From NCBI RefSeq assembly GCF_000223905.1, contig NC_015948.1, forward strand, positions 868,001 through 932,000: a stretch of 64,000 nt of DNA, written 5' to 3'. Below, one piece after another: positions 34,372 through 42,711 of this stretch (position 1 is its first letter; each line of letters opens with the position of its first letter). Source of the stretch: Haloarcula hispanica ATCC 33960 (GTDB taxonomy: Archaea > Halobacteriota > Halobacteria > Halobacteriales > Haloarculaceae). The position numbers and the translations under genes were made by a program. The notes below the pieces were generated by a model. It made no database searches. It saw nothing but the letters and a program-made list of their open reading frames with translations, and was not told the DNA's origin.

Positions 34372-35898
34372 TCAATCGAGTGAAATATTCACCGTCTTCG
34401 TCTGCGTGTAATGTTCGATCGTTTCCTCGCCGATCTCTCGACCGATTCCCGACTGCTTGTATCCGCCGAACGGCTGGCCTGCCGGGAAGTCGTTGTAGGT
34501 GTTGACCCAGATGTTCCCCGCTTCGATGTCTTTTGCACACTGGTGCGCCTTCGAGAGGTCTTCTGTGAGGACTCCTGCTGCGAGACCGTAGTCGACATCG
34601 TTAGCCAGTTCCATCATCTCATCGTACTCGCTCCAGCTGAACACTTCCTGAACCGGGCCGAAGATTTCTTCCTGGACCGGTTTGCTGTCGTGGTCAATCT
34701 CGTCAATAAGTGTCGGCGCGACGAAGCAGCCATCCGAAAGGGCTTCGTCGTCCGGCTGACTCCCTCCGGTGACGAAAGCGGCTCCTTCCTGTTCTGCCTC
34801 CTCTATGTAGCCCAGCGTCCGCTCGACCTGCTCTGCGGTCACTTTCGGGCCGAGGTCTGTCGCCTCCAGCAGTGGGTCATCTACAGTTAGGTCCTCGGCT
34901 GCAGCCGCAAGCTCATTCAGGAACTCGTCTTTGATGTCTTCATGGACGAACAACCGTGACCCGGCACAGCAACACTCACCGGTGTTAAAGAAGATTGCCG
35001 TAATCGTCGTCTGGACAGCCTGTTCCAGGTCTGCATCGGGGAACACAATGAGTGGACTCTTTCCGCCCAGTTCCAGCGTCACGTCGGTGATGGTTTCGGC
35101 GGCGCTTTGCATCACTTTACTCCCGATTTCTGTCGATCCAGTGAACGCTAGCTTCCGGATGTCAGGGTGTTTCGAGAGCGGCTCCCCTGCCTCCGGACCG
35201 AACCCGGTGACGACGTTAACGACGCCGTCGGGAATCACATCTTCCGTAATTTCCATCAGTTTGAGAATACTCAGCGGCGTCTCCTCGGCAGGCTTCAGTA
35301 CGACGGTGTTACCGGCCGACAGCGCCGGGGCGAGCTTCCAGGCCGCCATCAGCAACGGGAAGTTCCACGGGATTATCTGTCCAACAACCCCATACGGCTC
35401 CCGGAGCGTCTGGACGTGCCGGCTGTCGTCAGTTTCAATGGTCCGTCCCTCGCCCGACCGAGCGAGACCTGCGAAATACCGGAAGTGGTCGATAACGAGG
35501 TCAATATCGATCCGAGCCTCGCTAATCGGTTTCCCGTTATCTAAACTTTCGAGCTTCGCGAACTCCTCGCTGCGCTCCGCAATGGCATCTGCGATACTAT
35601 CCAGCATTGCCTGGCGTGCGCCTGTAGACATATCGCTATACGTCTCGTCGTAGGCGTCCCATGCGGCCGCAACTGCACTGTCAATATCCTCCGCAGTGCC
35701 GGCTTGCACTTCCGCAAGCGGTTCACCGGTTGTCGGGTCTATCGTTTCGAATGTCTTCCCGGCGCTACTCTGGACCCATTCCCCACCGATGTACAGTTCC
35801 CGCCGATCCGGCAGCACCTCGTTTGCCGCCTGTTCGTGACGCTTCTTTATCGCTGACTTCCGCTCGGTTGCGCTCTGCTGCTTGCTGTCACTAGACAT
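34372..35898 (-). CDS. Aldehyde dehydrogenase (ALDH superfamily)
   Basis: NAD(P)-dependent aldehyde oxidation, 508 aa, cytoplasmic. Key motifs are IIPWNFPLLMAAWKLAPAL, the cofactor helix FTGSTEIGSKVM, the general base Glu in LELGGKSPLIVF and the catalytic Cys in FNTGECCCAGSRLFV, where three cysteines lie together as in betaine-aldehyde and retinal-type ALDHs. EEIFGPVQEVF and PFGGYKQSGIGRE close the pattern. An N-terminal charged extension of about 30 residues (KQQSATERKSAIKKRHEQ) is not part of the catalytic fold. Codon third positions look less G+C-rich than in the dap genes, hinting at later arrival. A TATA box at 35927-35935 precedes the ATG. Confidence 0.92.
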   Translation of the reverse strand: MSSDSKQQSATERKSAIKKRHEQAANEVLPDRRELYIGGEWVQSSAGKTFETIDPTTGEPLAEVQAGTAEDIDSAVAAAWDAYDETYSDMSTGARQAMLDSIADAIAERSEEFAKLESLDNGKPISEARIDIDLVIDHFRYFAGLARSGEGRTIETDDSRHVQTLREPYGVVGQIIPWNFPLLMAAWKLAPALSAGNTVVLKPAEETPLSILKLMEITEDVIPDGVVNVVTGFGPEAGEPLSKHPDIRKLAFTGSTEIGSKVMQSAAETITDVTLELGGKSPLIVFPDADLEQAVQTTITAIFFNTGECCCAGSRLFVHEDIKDEFLNELAAAAEDLTVDDPLLEATDLGPKVTAEQVERTLGYIEEAEQEGAAFVTGGSQPDDEALSDGCFVAPTLIDEIDHDSKPVQEEIFGPVQEVFSWSEYDEMMELANDVDYGLAAGVLTEDLSKAHQCAKDIEAGNIWVNTYNDFPAGQPFGGYKQSGIGREIGEETIEHYTQTKTVNISLD

Positions 35899-36377
35899 AT
35901 CTACGGCAAATATTTCATGCTATCAATACTTAAAGTTTCAGGGTGGTGTAGCCAGTAGCGATTACAAAAACTCGGAACTCGGCCAAAAAGAAACCACTAT
36001 AGGTTTCACCTTGCCCAATACAGTCCTAATACACGCTCGATATGTCGCCTGTGAGACCGCTGGAGAGCGTCGTCAGGAACCGCTGTCGTCTTATAACTAA
36101 AAGCACATACCGATACAGAAACGCTCGTTTCGGTCCAGTCCCAGAGGCCGATGTCCACGTTTCGAGGGCCGCTACTCCGCGCACCCCACTCTCTCTGCGT
36201 GCGTCTTCTGGCTCCATTGTTTTCAGTGTCTCCTCTCCATCGGCGACGACAACACCGCGGCGCGGACAGACCGCTCGGTCTGGACGAGTGCGGCCCGGCT
36301 CACACCGTTCGGGTGGCGTTCTCGCTGCCTGATAATGTTATCACACATTTATCATGTTCCCAATACAATCAAATCGC
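35899..36377. other. 479-bp intergenic region, divergent promoters
   Basis: The right side of the aldehyde dehydrogenase gene and the left side of the bactofilin-like gene are separated by 479 bases with reduced G+C up to about 36120. The ends hold the two promoters: TACTTAAAG (35927-35935) reading left and CATTTATCA (36346-36354) reading right. A short inverted repeat AGACCG-CT-CGGTCT lies near 36268-36281. No open frame has convincing codon usage. The middle may be the scar of an insertion. Confidence 0.5.
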
Positions 36378-37496
36378 ATGTCTTCCAGACTCGCCAGCGG
36401 CGGCCTCCGGGTCGCTACGCTCGCGCTCGTGTCGCTCGTTTTGCTATCGACTGTGGCCGGTACCGTTGCCGCGCAGTCGTATCAGGGAGCAAGCGGAACC
36501 ATAATCATCGGACCTGACGAGACGTACGACAGCGTTGAGGGGGTCGCCGGGACGGTCATCGTTCGCGGGACGGTGACCGGAGACGTCGAAACCGCGGCAG
36601 GGACCGTCCACGTCACCGAGGCCGGTGAGGTGGGTGGGAACATCGAGGCTGCGGCGGGGACTGTCCGTATCGACGGCACTGTCGGCGGCAACGTCAGCGT
36701 CGCCGGCGGGACAGTCGAGATCGGCGAGACAGCCCAGATTGGCGGACACCTCGAAGCAGGTGCTGGCTTCCTCGCGATTCATGGGACGGTCAACGGGACC
36801 GTCCGTGCTGGTGCAGAGGAGTTCGTCCTCGGGCCGACGGCGTCGGTCGGCGGCGACGTCCGCTACGACGCAGCCACGTTCACCCGCGATCCCGAGGCCA
36901 CCATCGGCGGGAGTGTCGTTCAGGACGAGAGCATCGGCGACAGCGCCGGGCCGGACTCCGGCGAGTTCGCGCTTCCGTCATGGATCGGTGTCGTCTACGG
37001 CCTGCTCGTAAACCTCCTGCTGGGTGCGATCCTACTGGCCGCCTTCCCGTCGTTTTCAGCGCGCGTCGCCGGACACGTCGCGGAGCGCCCGGCGAAGTCC
37101 GGGGGCGTCGGCCTGCTGACACTCGTCGCCGTGCCCGTCGTCCTCGTCGTTCTCCTGTTCACCATCGTCGGCATCCCGCTCTCGCTGGTCGGTGCCGTCA
37201 TTTTCGGCGTCGCGGTGTGGGTCGCCGTCGTCTACGGCCAGTTCGCCGCTGGGTCGTGGGCGCTCTCGCTCGCTGACCGGGAGAACCGCTGGCTCGCGCT
37301 CGTCGTCGGCCTCATCGGGTTTGCAATTCTCGGTGCGATACCGGTTGTCGGGTGGGTGTTCGAACTGCTTGCGCTTTTACTCGGCCTCGGCGCACTGGCA
37401 CTCACCCTCAGAGAGTCCTACCAGCGCCGTGGGAACGTCGCAGACGGGCGGCAAACGACACTTGACGAGATCGACAGCGATACCACCGCGGCCTGA
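36378..37496 (+). CDS. Bactofilin-like repeat protein with C-terminal membrane domain
   Basis: Membrane protein of 372 aa. A signal peptide (about 8-33, ending VAAQS) is followed by about 140 residues of a beta-solenoid: short units of the form GTVxVxGTVxGDV recur about every 17-20 residues (VIVRGTVTGDVETAAGTV, VRIDGTVGGNVSVAGGTV, LAIHGTVNGTVRAGAEEF), as in polymer-forming bactofilins. The C-terminal half has about four helices from residue 208 (VVYGLLVNLLLGAILLAAF, VVLVVLLFTIVGIPLSLV). The topology puts the solenoid outside the cell, unlike bacterial bactofilins. The ATG at 36378 has a TATA box 28 nt upstream. It lies opposite to the dap genes that flank it. Confidence 0.8.
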   Translation: MSSRLASGGLRVATLALVSLVLLSTVAGTVAAQSYQGASGTIIIGPDETYDSVEGVAGTVIVRGTVTGDVETAAGTVHVTEAGEVGGNIEAAAGTVRIDGTVGGNVSVAGGTVEIGETAQIGGHLEAGAGFLAIHGTVNGTVRAGAEEFVLGPTASVGGDVRYDAATFTRDPEATIGGSVVQDESIGDSAGPDSGEFALPSWIGVVYGLLVNLLLGAILLAAFPSFSARVAGHVAERPAKSGGVGLLTLVAVPVVLVVLLFTIVGIPLSLVGAVIFGVAVWVAVVYGQFAAGSWALSLADRENRWLALVVGLIGFAILGAIPVVGWVFELLALLLGLGALALTLRESYQRRGNVADGRQTTLDEIDSDTTAA

Positions 37497-37694
37497 AGTC
37501 CGAGCGACACGCCGCCGTTGGCTCCCCTCCAGTCACTCAGCTTCGATACTCAACAACTCTTGACCGTGGCGTAGACTGTCTCAACTATCAGTCCGTCCAC
37601 CAGATGCGCCCGCCGGACGAGGTGATGCCGAGAGCGCTCTCCACGGTCGAAACTCCATTGCTCGCGGGTCACTTCGCTCACCGTTCGCTTTACC

Positions 37695-37718
37695 GAGGGC
37701 CGCGCTTCGCGCGCCCTC
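37695..37718 (-). terminator. Hairpin just after dapD
   Basis: GAGGGC-CGCGC-TTC-GCGC-GCCCTC forms a near-perfect stem (one bulged base) ending 1 nt from the dapD stop codon. It could end transcription or protect the 3' end. There is no T-run directly after it, so an ordinary archaeal terminator is not assured. Confidence 0.45.
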
Positions 37719-37719
37719 G

Positions 37720-38550
37720 CTACTCCCGAAGCGCGTCTTCTCTCTCCGTCGCTTCCAGCGTCTCCTCCTCGACATCGGTCGCCACCACAGCGGGCTTGTA
37801 CGCCCCGCCGGGAATCAGGTCGTTCTCGCCGACTGAAGAGTCGACGAAGCGCTGGAAGGCGCGCCGTTCCGGCGGCAGTTCGCCGTACAGTACCTCGTCC
37901 TTGACGAGATCGTAGACGGGAATCCGCGGCGTCAGGAGCGTGTTCTCACCGACAATCGAGCCTTCGCCAACGACGAAGCCGCTGGTGACGCGACAGCCAG
38001 CGCCCAGCGATACCTCGTCCTCAACGATGACTGGGGCGTTCTCGACCGGTTCGAGGACGCCGCCGATGAGCGTGTTCGCGCCGAGCTTGACGTTCTCGCC
38101 GATCTGGGCGCAGGAACCGACGGTGTCACAGGAGTCGATGAGCGTCCCGTCGCCGACGTACGCCCCGATGTTGACGAACGAGGGCGACATCATGATGCAG
38201 TCCTCACCGAGGTACGCGCCACGGCGGATGGTCGTGCCGTCCGGCGTGTTGCGGGTCCCGCGCTCGCCGAGGTCCTCAGTCTCCCGGAGTGGGAGCACGT
38301 CGTGGTAGTCGACGCCGCCGTACTCCCGGGCGACGGTCTCGCGCAGGCCGAAGTTCAGCAGAATGCCCTGCTTGACCCACGCGTTCGCCTCCCACTCGCC
38401 GCCAGACTTCTCCGCGGCGCGGACCTCGCCGGCTTCCAGCGCCGTGAGGAATTCATCGAGTACAGCGAGGTGGTCGTCGGTCGTGTCGGCCGCCGAGAGG
38501 CCGTCCTGTTTCCGTTGCCAGAGGTCGTCGATATCGGCTTCGAGGCTCAT
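37720..38550 (-). CDS. dapD: 2,3,4,5-tetrahydropyridine-2,6-dicarboxylate N-succinyltransferase
   Basis: Succinylates tetrahydrodipicolinate in the succinylase branch of lysine synthesis; 276 aa, cytoplasmic trimer. After an N-terminal helical domain (about 1-95) a left-handed beta-helix of hexapeptide repeats runs to about 245: LGEDCIMMSPSFVNIGAYVG, GTLIDSCDTVGSCAQIGENV, KLGANTLIGGVLEP, VSLGAGCRVTSGFVVGEGSI. These are the textbook DapD repeats. The order on the minus strand is dapA-dapB-(zinc ribbon)-dapD, then the pathway is broken by the bactofilin/ALDH block before lysA-dapE. Together with DapE it shows that the succinyl, not the acetyl or dehydrogenase, branch is used. Confidence 0.94.
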   Translation of the reverse strand: MSLEADIDDLWQRKQDGLSAADTTDDHLAVLDEFLTALEAGEVRAAEKSGGEWEANAWVKQGILLNFGLRETVAREYGGVDYHDVLPLRETEDLGERGTRNTPDGTTIRRGAYLGEDCIMMSPSFVNIGAYVGDGTLIDSCDTVGSCAQIGENVKLGANTLIGGVLEPVENAPVIVEDEVSLGAGCRVTSGFVVGEGSIVGENTLLTPRIPVYDLVKDEVLYGELPPERRAFQRFVDSSVGENDLIPGGAYKPAVVATDVEEETLEATEREDALRE

Positions 38551-38636
38551 ACCACCCGGTTGCGACGCCGGGGGCTTACCTATCGGGGTTTCGGGATGGG
38601 TGTGCTACCATGCCGCATTTTCCGTCTGTCGTTCTC

Positions 38637-38768
38637 TCAGTCGGACCCGCGGCCGGGGATGTACCCGCATTCCCGGCACATACTGATGCGCGGTGCCGTC
38701 GCTTCGAATTCACTGGAACATCGTGGGCAATCGGTCGCTGGTAGTTGTACGTGCTGGTTCGTAGCCAT
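38637..38768 (-). CDS. 43-residue zinc-ribbon protein
   Basis: Very small protein found by reading the gap between dapD and dapB. It starts MATNQHVQLPATD, has two CxxC knuckles (CPRC at 14-17 and CREC at 31-34) around SSEFEATAPRISM, and ends GYIPGRGSD. The four cysteines should hold one zinc ion. Such mini zinc-finger proteins are frequent in haloarchaea and some affect swarming or biofilm formation. A perfect TATA-like CATATAAG at 38791-38798 lies 27 nt before the ATG, so it is leaderless and independently transcribed. Codon use fits the genome. Function unknown. Confidence 0.82.
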   Translation of the reverse strand: MATNQHVQLPATDCPRCSSEFEATAPRISMCRECGYIPGRGSD

Positions 38769-39047
38769 AGACGATACGCGGCAACTCCGACATATAAGGC
38801 TGACCGTGGTATTGAGAGAGGTATTCGAGTGTGTATTATCACATATTCATATTTTCCGAATACCGGGTGTCAATATGGTCGCCGCTCACCGATCCGTCGA
38901 TAGTAACAATTGAAACGATTTACACACTGATCGCACTACAGTCGTCCGATCAGGTGTGCATTGATTTTCAACGGCTACTATAGAACCGCAATCAATTACG
39001 GCGAGTAGACCGCTGAAAACCGTCCCGTGTTTCCCCTCCGGTCTCCT
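38769..39047. other. A/T-rich spacer between dapB and the zinc-ribbon gene
   Basis: The 279 bases hold the zinc-ribbon promoter at the left end (38791-38798) and an A/T-rich stretch at 38815-39010 with no coding frame of genome-like codon use. A loose inverted pair TTGATT (about 38962) / AATCAA (about 38990) is visible. In other lysine clusters dapB and dapD are adjacent, so this spacer with its small gene looks like added DNA. Confidence 0.4.
38791..38798 (-). promoter_or_regulatory. TATA box of the 43-aa zinc-ribbon gene
   Basis: CATATAAG is centred 27 nt before the ATG at 38766-38768, the ideal leaderless spacing. It is the main support for the small gene being real. Confidence 0.65.
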
Positions 39048-39797
39048 TCAGGCGTCTACAACGTCGCCGAACTCGTACCAGCCGGCGTCGCAGCCGACGA
39101 GCCACGTCGCCGCGTCCAGTGCGCCGGCGGCGAACACACCGCGGTCCTCGGCCCGGTGGGAGAGCGAGAGGACTTCGTCGTTGCCGGCCAGTACGAGTTC
39201 GTGCTCCCCGCGAATGTCACCGGCTCGCCTGGCGAACACGCCGATTTCGTCGTCGTCGCGCGGTGCGTGCCCTTCCCGGCCGTACACCGGCTCTACGTCG
39301 CGCTCCTCTTGGATCACGTCGAGGATGCTGTTGGCCGTCCCCGACGGCGCGTCGACCTTGCGGTTGTGGTGGGTCTCCATGAGTTCGAGGTCGTAGTCGT
39401 CGAGCGTCCCGACGGCCTCGCTGACGAGGCGCTGGAGGACCTGAATTCCCTGCGAGAAGTTGGTCGCCTTCAGCAGCGGAACCTCCTCACTGGCGTCTCG
39501 CAGACTGGCCATCCCGTCCTCGTCGAAGCCGGTGGTTCCGACGACCATCGAGACGCCCGCTTCGACGCAGGCTTCGGCGACGGTCAGCGCACCCTCTGGG
39601 ACAGCGAAGTCGACGACAACGTCCACGTCGTACTCCCGGAGCGCCTCGGCGGCATCGGCGAGGTCGACGACAGGGACGCCGTCGACCGCGTTGGTATCGC
39701 TGGTCGCAAAGCCGACCACGACCTCGCTGTCGGTGGCGGCCTCGATGACAGCGCCACCCATCTGGCCGGTGACGCCGTTGACCGCCACCCGCGTCAT
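39048..39797 (-). CDS. dapB: 4-hydroxy-tetrahydrodipicolinate reductase
   Basis: NAD(P)H-dependent reductase of the lysine pathway, 249 aa. The Rossmann motif GVTGQMGGAVIEA is at about 9-21, GTTGFDEDGM marks the nicotinamide loop, and ATNFSQGIQVL and ETHHNRKVDAPSGTANS give the substrate-binding and catalytic HH-RK region, the DapB signature. A C-terminal HELVLAGNDEVLSLSHRAED completes the dimer domain. Its ATG overlaps the dapA stop by 4 nt (ATGA), so it is translationally coupled to dapA. Confidence 0.95.
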   Translation of the reverse strand: MTRVAVNGVTGQMGGAVIEAATDSEVVVGFATSDTNAVDGVPVVDLADAAEALREYDVDVVVDFAVPEGALTVAEACVEAGVSMVVGTTGFDEDGMASLRDASEEVPLLKATNFSQGIQVLQRLVSEAVGTLDDYDLELMETHHNRKVDAPSGTANSILDVIQEERDVEPVYGREGHAPRDDDEIGVFARRAGDIRGEHELVLAGNDEVLSLSHRAEDRGVFAAGALDAATWLVGCDAGWYEFGDVVDA

Positions 39798-40714
39798 CGC
39801 TCGGCCTCCGCGTACTCGTCTTCGAGGTCTTCGGTTTCGAGCGTCGCGAGCACGTCACGCAGGTGGTCGAGGTGTTCGTCGGACAGGCGGGTTAGCGGCG
39901 AGCGGAGGTACGCCGGGCCGTAGCCTCTGATCCGCATTGCCTCCTTGACCGGGATGGGGTTCGTCTCGACGAACAGTGCGCGGAACAGCGGGCCGAGTTC
40001 GTGGTGAATCGCTCTCGCTCGCTCGAAGTCGCCGGACAGCGCCGCACCGACCATCGCGCAGGTGCGCTCCGGTTCGATGTTGGCCGAGACGGAGATACAG
40101 CCGGTCCCGCCGACCGACAGCATCGGTAGCGTCATCCCGTCGTCGCCGGACAGCACCGCGAAGTCCTCGTCCTGCGTGCGTTCGATGATCTCTGAAATCT
40201 GTCCCATGTCGCCGCTCGCAGCCTTGTAGGCCCGGATGTTCGGGTGTGCGGCGAGTTCGACCGCCGTATCCGGGTCGATGTTCTGGCCCGTCCGCGAGGG
40301 GACGTTGTAGACGATCTGTGGCAGGTCGACGGCGTCAGCCAGCGTCGTGTAGTGGTCGAGGAACCCCTGCTGTTCGGGCTTGTTGTAGTACGGCGAGATG
40401 AGCAACAGCGCGTCAGCGCCGGCCTCGGCGGAGCGCCGGGACAGCTCCAGCGCTTCCTTGGTGTTGTTCGACCCCGAGCCGGCGATGACCGGCACGTCGT
40501 CGACGGCGTCGATGACCGCCTCGACGACCTCGATGTGTTCGTCGTGCGAGAGCGTCGCCGATTCACCGGTCGAGCCGACCGGAACGAGGCCGTCGACGCC
40601 GGCGGATTCGAGCCGCTGGGCGTCCTCTTGGAGTGTTTCGAAGTCGATACTGCCGTCCTGGTGGAACGGCGTGCACATAGCCGGGAACACGCCGCGGAAG
40701 TCGATAGCTGTCAT
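39794..40714 (-). CDS. dapA: 4-hydroxy-tetrahydrodipicolinate synthase
   Basis: Condenses pyruvate with aspartate semialdehyde, the first committed step to diaminopimelate; 306 aa TIM barrel. The signature GSTGESATLSHDEH is at about 47-60, the catalytic Tyr in QIVYNVPSRTGQN, and the Schiff-base lysine in IRAYKAASGDMGQ (about 165). SVGGTGCISVSANI also fits. It is first in the dapA-dapB pair. Upstream (40715-41226) no strong TATA box is seen at the usual distance, so the mRNA may have a leader. Confidence 0.94.
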   Translation of the reverse strand: MTAIDFRGVFPAMCTPFHQDGSIDFETLQEDAQRLESAGVDGLVPVGSTGESATLSHDEHIEVVEAVIDAVDDVPVIAGSGSNNTKEALELSRRSAEAGADALLLISPYYNKPEQQGFLDHYTTLADAVDLPQIVYNVPSRTGQNIDPDTAVELAAHPNIRAYKAASGDMGQISEIIERTQDEDFAVLSGDDGMTLPMLSVGGTGCISVSANIEPERTCAMVGAALSGDFERARAIHHELGPLFRALFVETNPIPVKEAMRIRGYGPAYLRSPLTRLSDEHLDHLRDVLATLETEDLEDEYAEAER

Positions 40715-41226
40715 TGCTGAGTGTGTGGTGTCGCTGTGGGTTCGGTTGTCCGGTCGGAAACGGTGCGATAGCCGGCCGATACCGCCGGCTGTTGTGTGTC
40801 AAACGTCCTGACCCGAGACGGAGTCGCCACGTCCGCCACGAGTCGCTAAAACGTCGGCTTGCGTTTCGCACGGACGACGCCCTCACCGGGGAGCCACGAG
40901 GCGGTTCCGGACTGACGGCGTCGTCGCATGGTCGAGTAACCAAGCGTGACCGACTTAGCTTTTGTGTTCTCGCTGTCGCCTTTCACAGTGCATTCGAAGC
41001 CTTATCGAGTCGTCGCATGGAGACGGCGGGACCCCCCATCGTGTGGCAGTACGCCAGCGTTTCCCTCGGCTTGTCTGGGAGACGCTGCTGGAGCAGGCCC
41101 GACTGCATTTTGGTATTTGCGTCCTGTCTGAAACAAGCGGTCAGAGGTGTACACATTACATTCTGACAATAACACATAAGTATCGGTCACAAAACACATA
41201 CTGCAAGGTACATAATATCGGCAGGT
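40715..41226. other. 512-bp gene-poor region upstream of dapA
   Basis: I see no convincing gene here. The left half (40715-40950) is G+C-rich and would hold the dapA promoter or a leader. The right half (40950-41226) becomes A/T-rich towards the lipoprotein gene, with CATAATATC at 41209-41217. CGTCGCATGG occurs at about 40924 and again at about 41011. Frames on both strands in 40983-41177 have poor codon use for this genome and look like remnants rather than genes. Confidence 0.4.
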
Positions 41227-41880
41227 ATGCGTCGAAGACACTATCTTTTAGCCACCTCCAGCGTCTTCGGATTCGCCGGCTGTTCGAGTACCAGCAGTGA
41301 TCCGACCGAGACAGCTGCAAAAACGGAAACCGAGAACACTGAGCAACAAACAGCTGGAAATACCGAAGAGATGACAGAGCGTCAACTCAGTGGTCACATT
41401 CGGCCAGCTGAGAGTCCTGAGTCCCCGGTAAAAGAACTCTCGTGTGAGAAGGGCAACTTCACTCGCCACCCGCCAATGTATGACGAAGGCTCCGTTCCGT
41501 GGGGAGATACCGGGTATGTATCACTACGGATTGATGGGACAGCGTTTGAATACGGTGACACAGCCCAAATTACGCTGACAAACACGTCTGATAGCACCCT
41601 CACTCTGGGTCTTAAGTATCTGTACCAGATCGAACTGCTCACTGAAGATGGCTGGCAAGATGTCCGTGGACAGACCGGGGACGATGAGTTTCAATACGTG
41701 GATATGGGTACCGAGGCAGCGCCTGGGCAGGTATTTGAATGGTCGCTCCGTCTGACCGAAGAGGGGGTTGTTCCTGACGAGAAGGATTTTACTGTGTGTC
41801 CTGAACTCGTCTCCGGTCGGTATCGGTTCGTCTACTGGACAGTTACTCCGGTAGCAGTTGCGTTCGACCTCCAGAAGTAG
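41227..41880 (+). CDS. Tat-exported lipoprotein, unknown function
   Basis: Secreted lipid-anchored protein of 217 aa. The N-terminus MRRRHYLLATSSVFGFAGCS has a twin-arginine and a lipobox ending in Cys 19. A Ser/Thr/Glu-rich spacer (about 20-60) leads to a beta-sandwich-like domain with GDTAQITLTNTSDSTLTLG and FEWSLRLTEEGVVPDE, resembling immunoglobulin-like folds that stand at cell surfaces. Two cysteines (about 71 and 198) could form a disulfide. Base composition is more A/T-rich than the flanks (third positions include many A and T), suggesting recent gain. No substrate-binding motif is recognised. Confidence 0.78.
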   Translation: MRRRHYLLATSSVFGFAGCSSTSSDPTETAAKTETENTEQQTAGNTEEMTERQLSGHIRPAESPESPVKELSCEKGNFTRHPPMYDEGSVPWGDTGYVSLRIDGTAFEYGDTAQITLTNTSDSTLTLGLKYLYQIELLTEDGWQDVRGQTGDDEFQYVDMGTEAAPGQVFEWSLRLTEEGVVPDEKDFTVCPELVSGRYRFVYWTVTPVAVAFDLQK

Positions 41881-42080
41881 GCTGTTTTGCGCTTGTCCGA
41901 GTGAAACACAGTGCTCACTAAGTTGACTGCACTCCTCGGTAGTAAGACCGTCTTATTGACATATTCTATCCACGGCTAGAGCTGCTGAAGCGACAACAAC
42001 TGGTTAGTTGGGGCATAATTACGCCGTTCTTTCACGTTTGTATCCCGAAAGCATATTCGGGCCGATAGCCAATACCTGAT

Positions 42081-42578
42081 ATGACAGTTTCCCAGCCGGG
42101 ACAGCGCGTGGCCGTACTGGCCGACGCGCAAAACCTCTATCACACTGCCCGGAGTCTTTACTCGCGGAACATCGACTACGAGGCACTACTGGAAGAGGCC
42201 GTTGACGGCCGCGAACTGACCCGCGCAATCGCCTACGTCATCCGCGCGGATTCGCCCGAAGAGGAGTCGTTTTTCGAAGCGCTCGTCGACATCGGCTTCG
42301 AGACGCGCATCAAGGACATCAAGACGTTCCAGGACGGATCGAAGAAGGCCGACTGGGATGTCGGGATGAGTCTCGACGCGGTCTCGCTAGCGAATCACGT
42401 CGATACGGTCGTGCTCTGTACCGGCGACGGGGACTTCGCTCGTGTGTGTCGGTATCTCCGCCACGAAGGCTGTCGCGTCGAAGCGATGGGCTTCGAAGAG
42501 TCGTCCTCCGAAGACCTCAAAGCGGCCGTTGATGGGTTCATCGATATGAGCGACGATTCCGACCGGTTCCTGCTATAG
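42081..42578 (+). CDS. NYN/LabA-like PIN-fold protein
   Basis: Protein of 165 aa with the NYN (PIN-like) ribonuclease fold. The first acidic motif is VAVLADAQNLYHTAR (Asp and Asn), the middle has KKADWDVGMSLDAVSLANHV, and the last conserved element is LCTGDGDFARVCRYLRHEGC. These acidic residues normally bind magnesium in RNA-cleaving members. It has no fused RNA-binding domain. In other prokaryotes LabA-type proteins act in RNA processing or unclear regulation. GCATATTCGG (42051-42060) provides a promoter about 26 nt upstream; monocistronic. Confidence 0.87.
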   Translation: MTVSQPGQRVAVLADAQNLYHTARSLYSRNIDYEALLEEAVDGRELTRAIAYVIRADSPEEESFFEALVDIGFETRIKDIKTFQDGSKKADWDVGMSLDAVSLANHVDTVVLCTGDGDFARVCRYLRHEGCRVEAMGFEESSSEDLKAAVDGFIDMSDDSDRFLL

Positions 42579-42711
42579 CCGACCCAGTGTGTGGGCGGTC
42601 GCTCCGGCGCTGTCTCCACCACTGGCCCAACCGTAACCGGAATAGCTTCCTGTGGCTCGACGGGCTCAGAGCTACTTGTGCTCGGGTTTCGAAGGAAAAG
42701 GCTCTCGGCGG

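Noticed and set aside
36026-36332. Short frames on both strands in the ALDH/bactofilin spacer
   Set aside because: Codon use unlike the genome, no TATA box at the proper distance and no motif.
40715-40800. Copy of the 54.7 kb palindrome arm near GATACCGCCGGCTGTT at about 40778
   Set aside because: Only one arm, with several mismatches and no inverted partner nearby; probably chance.
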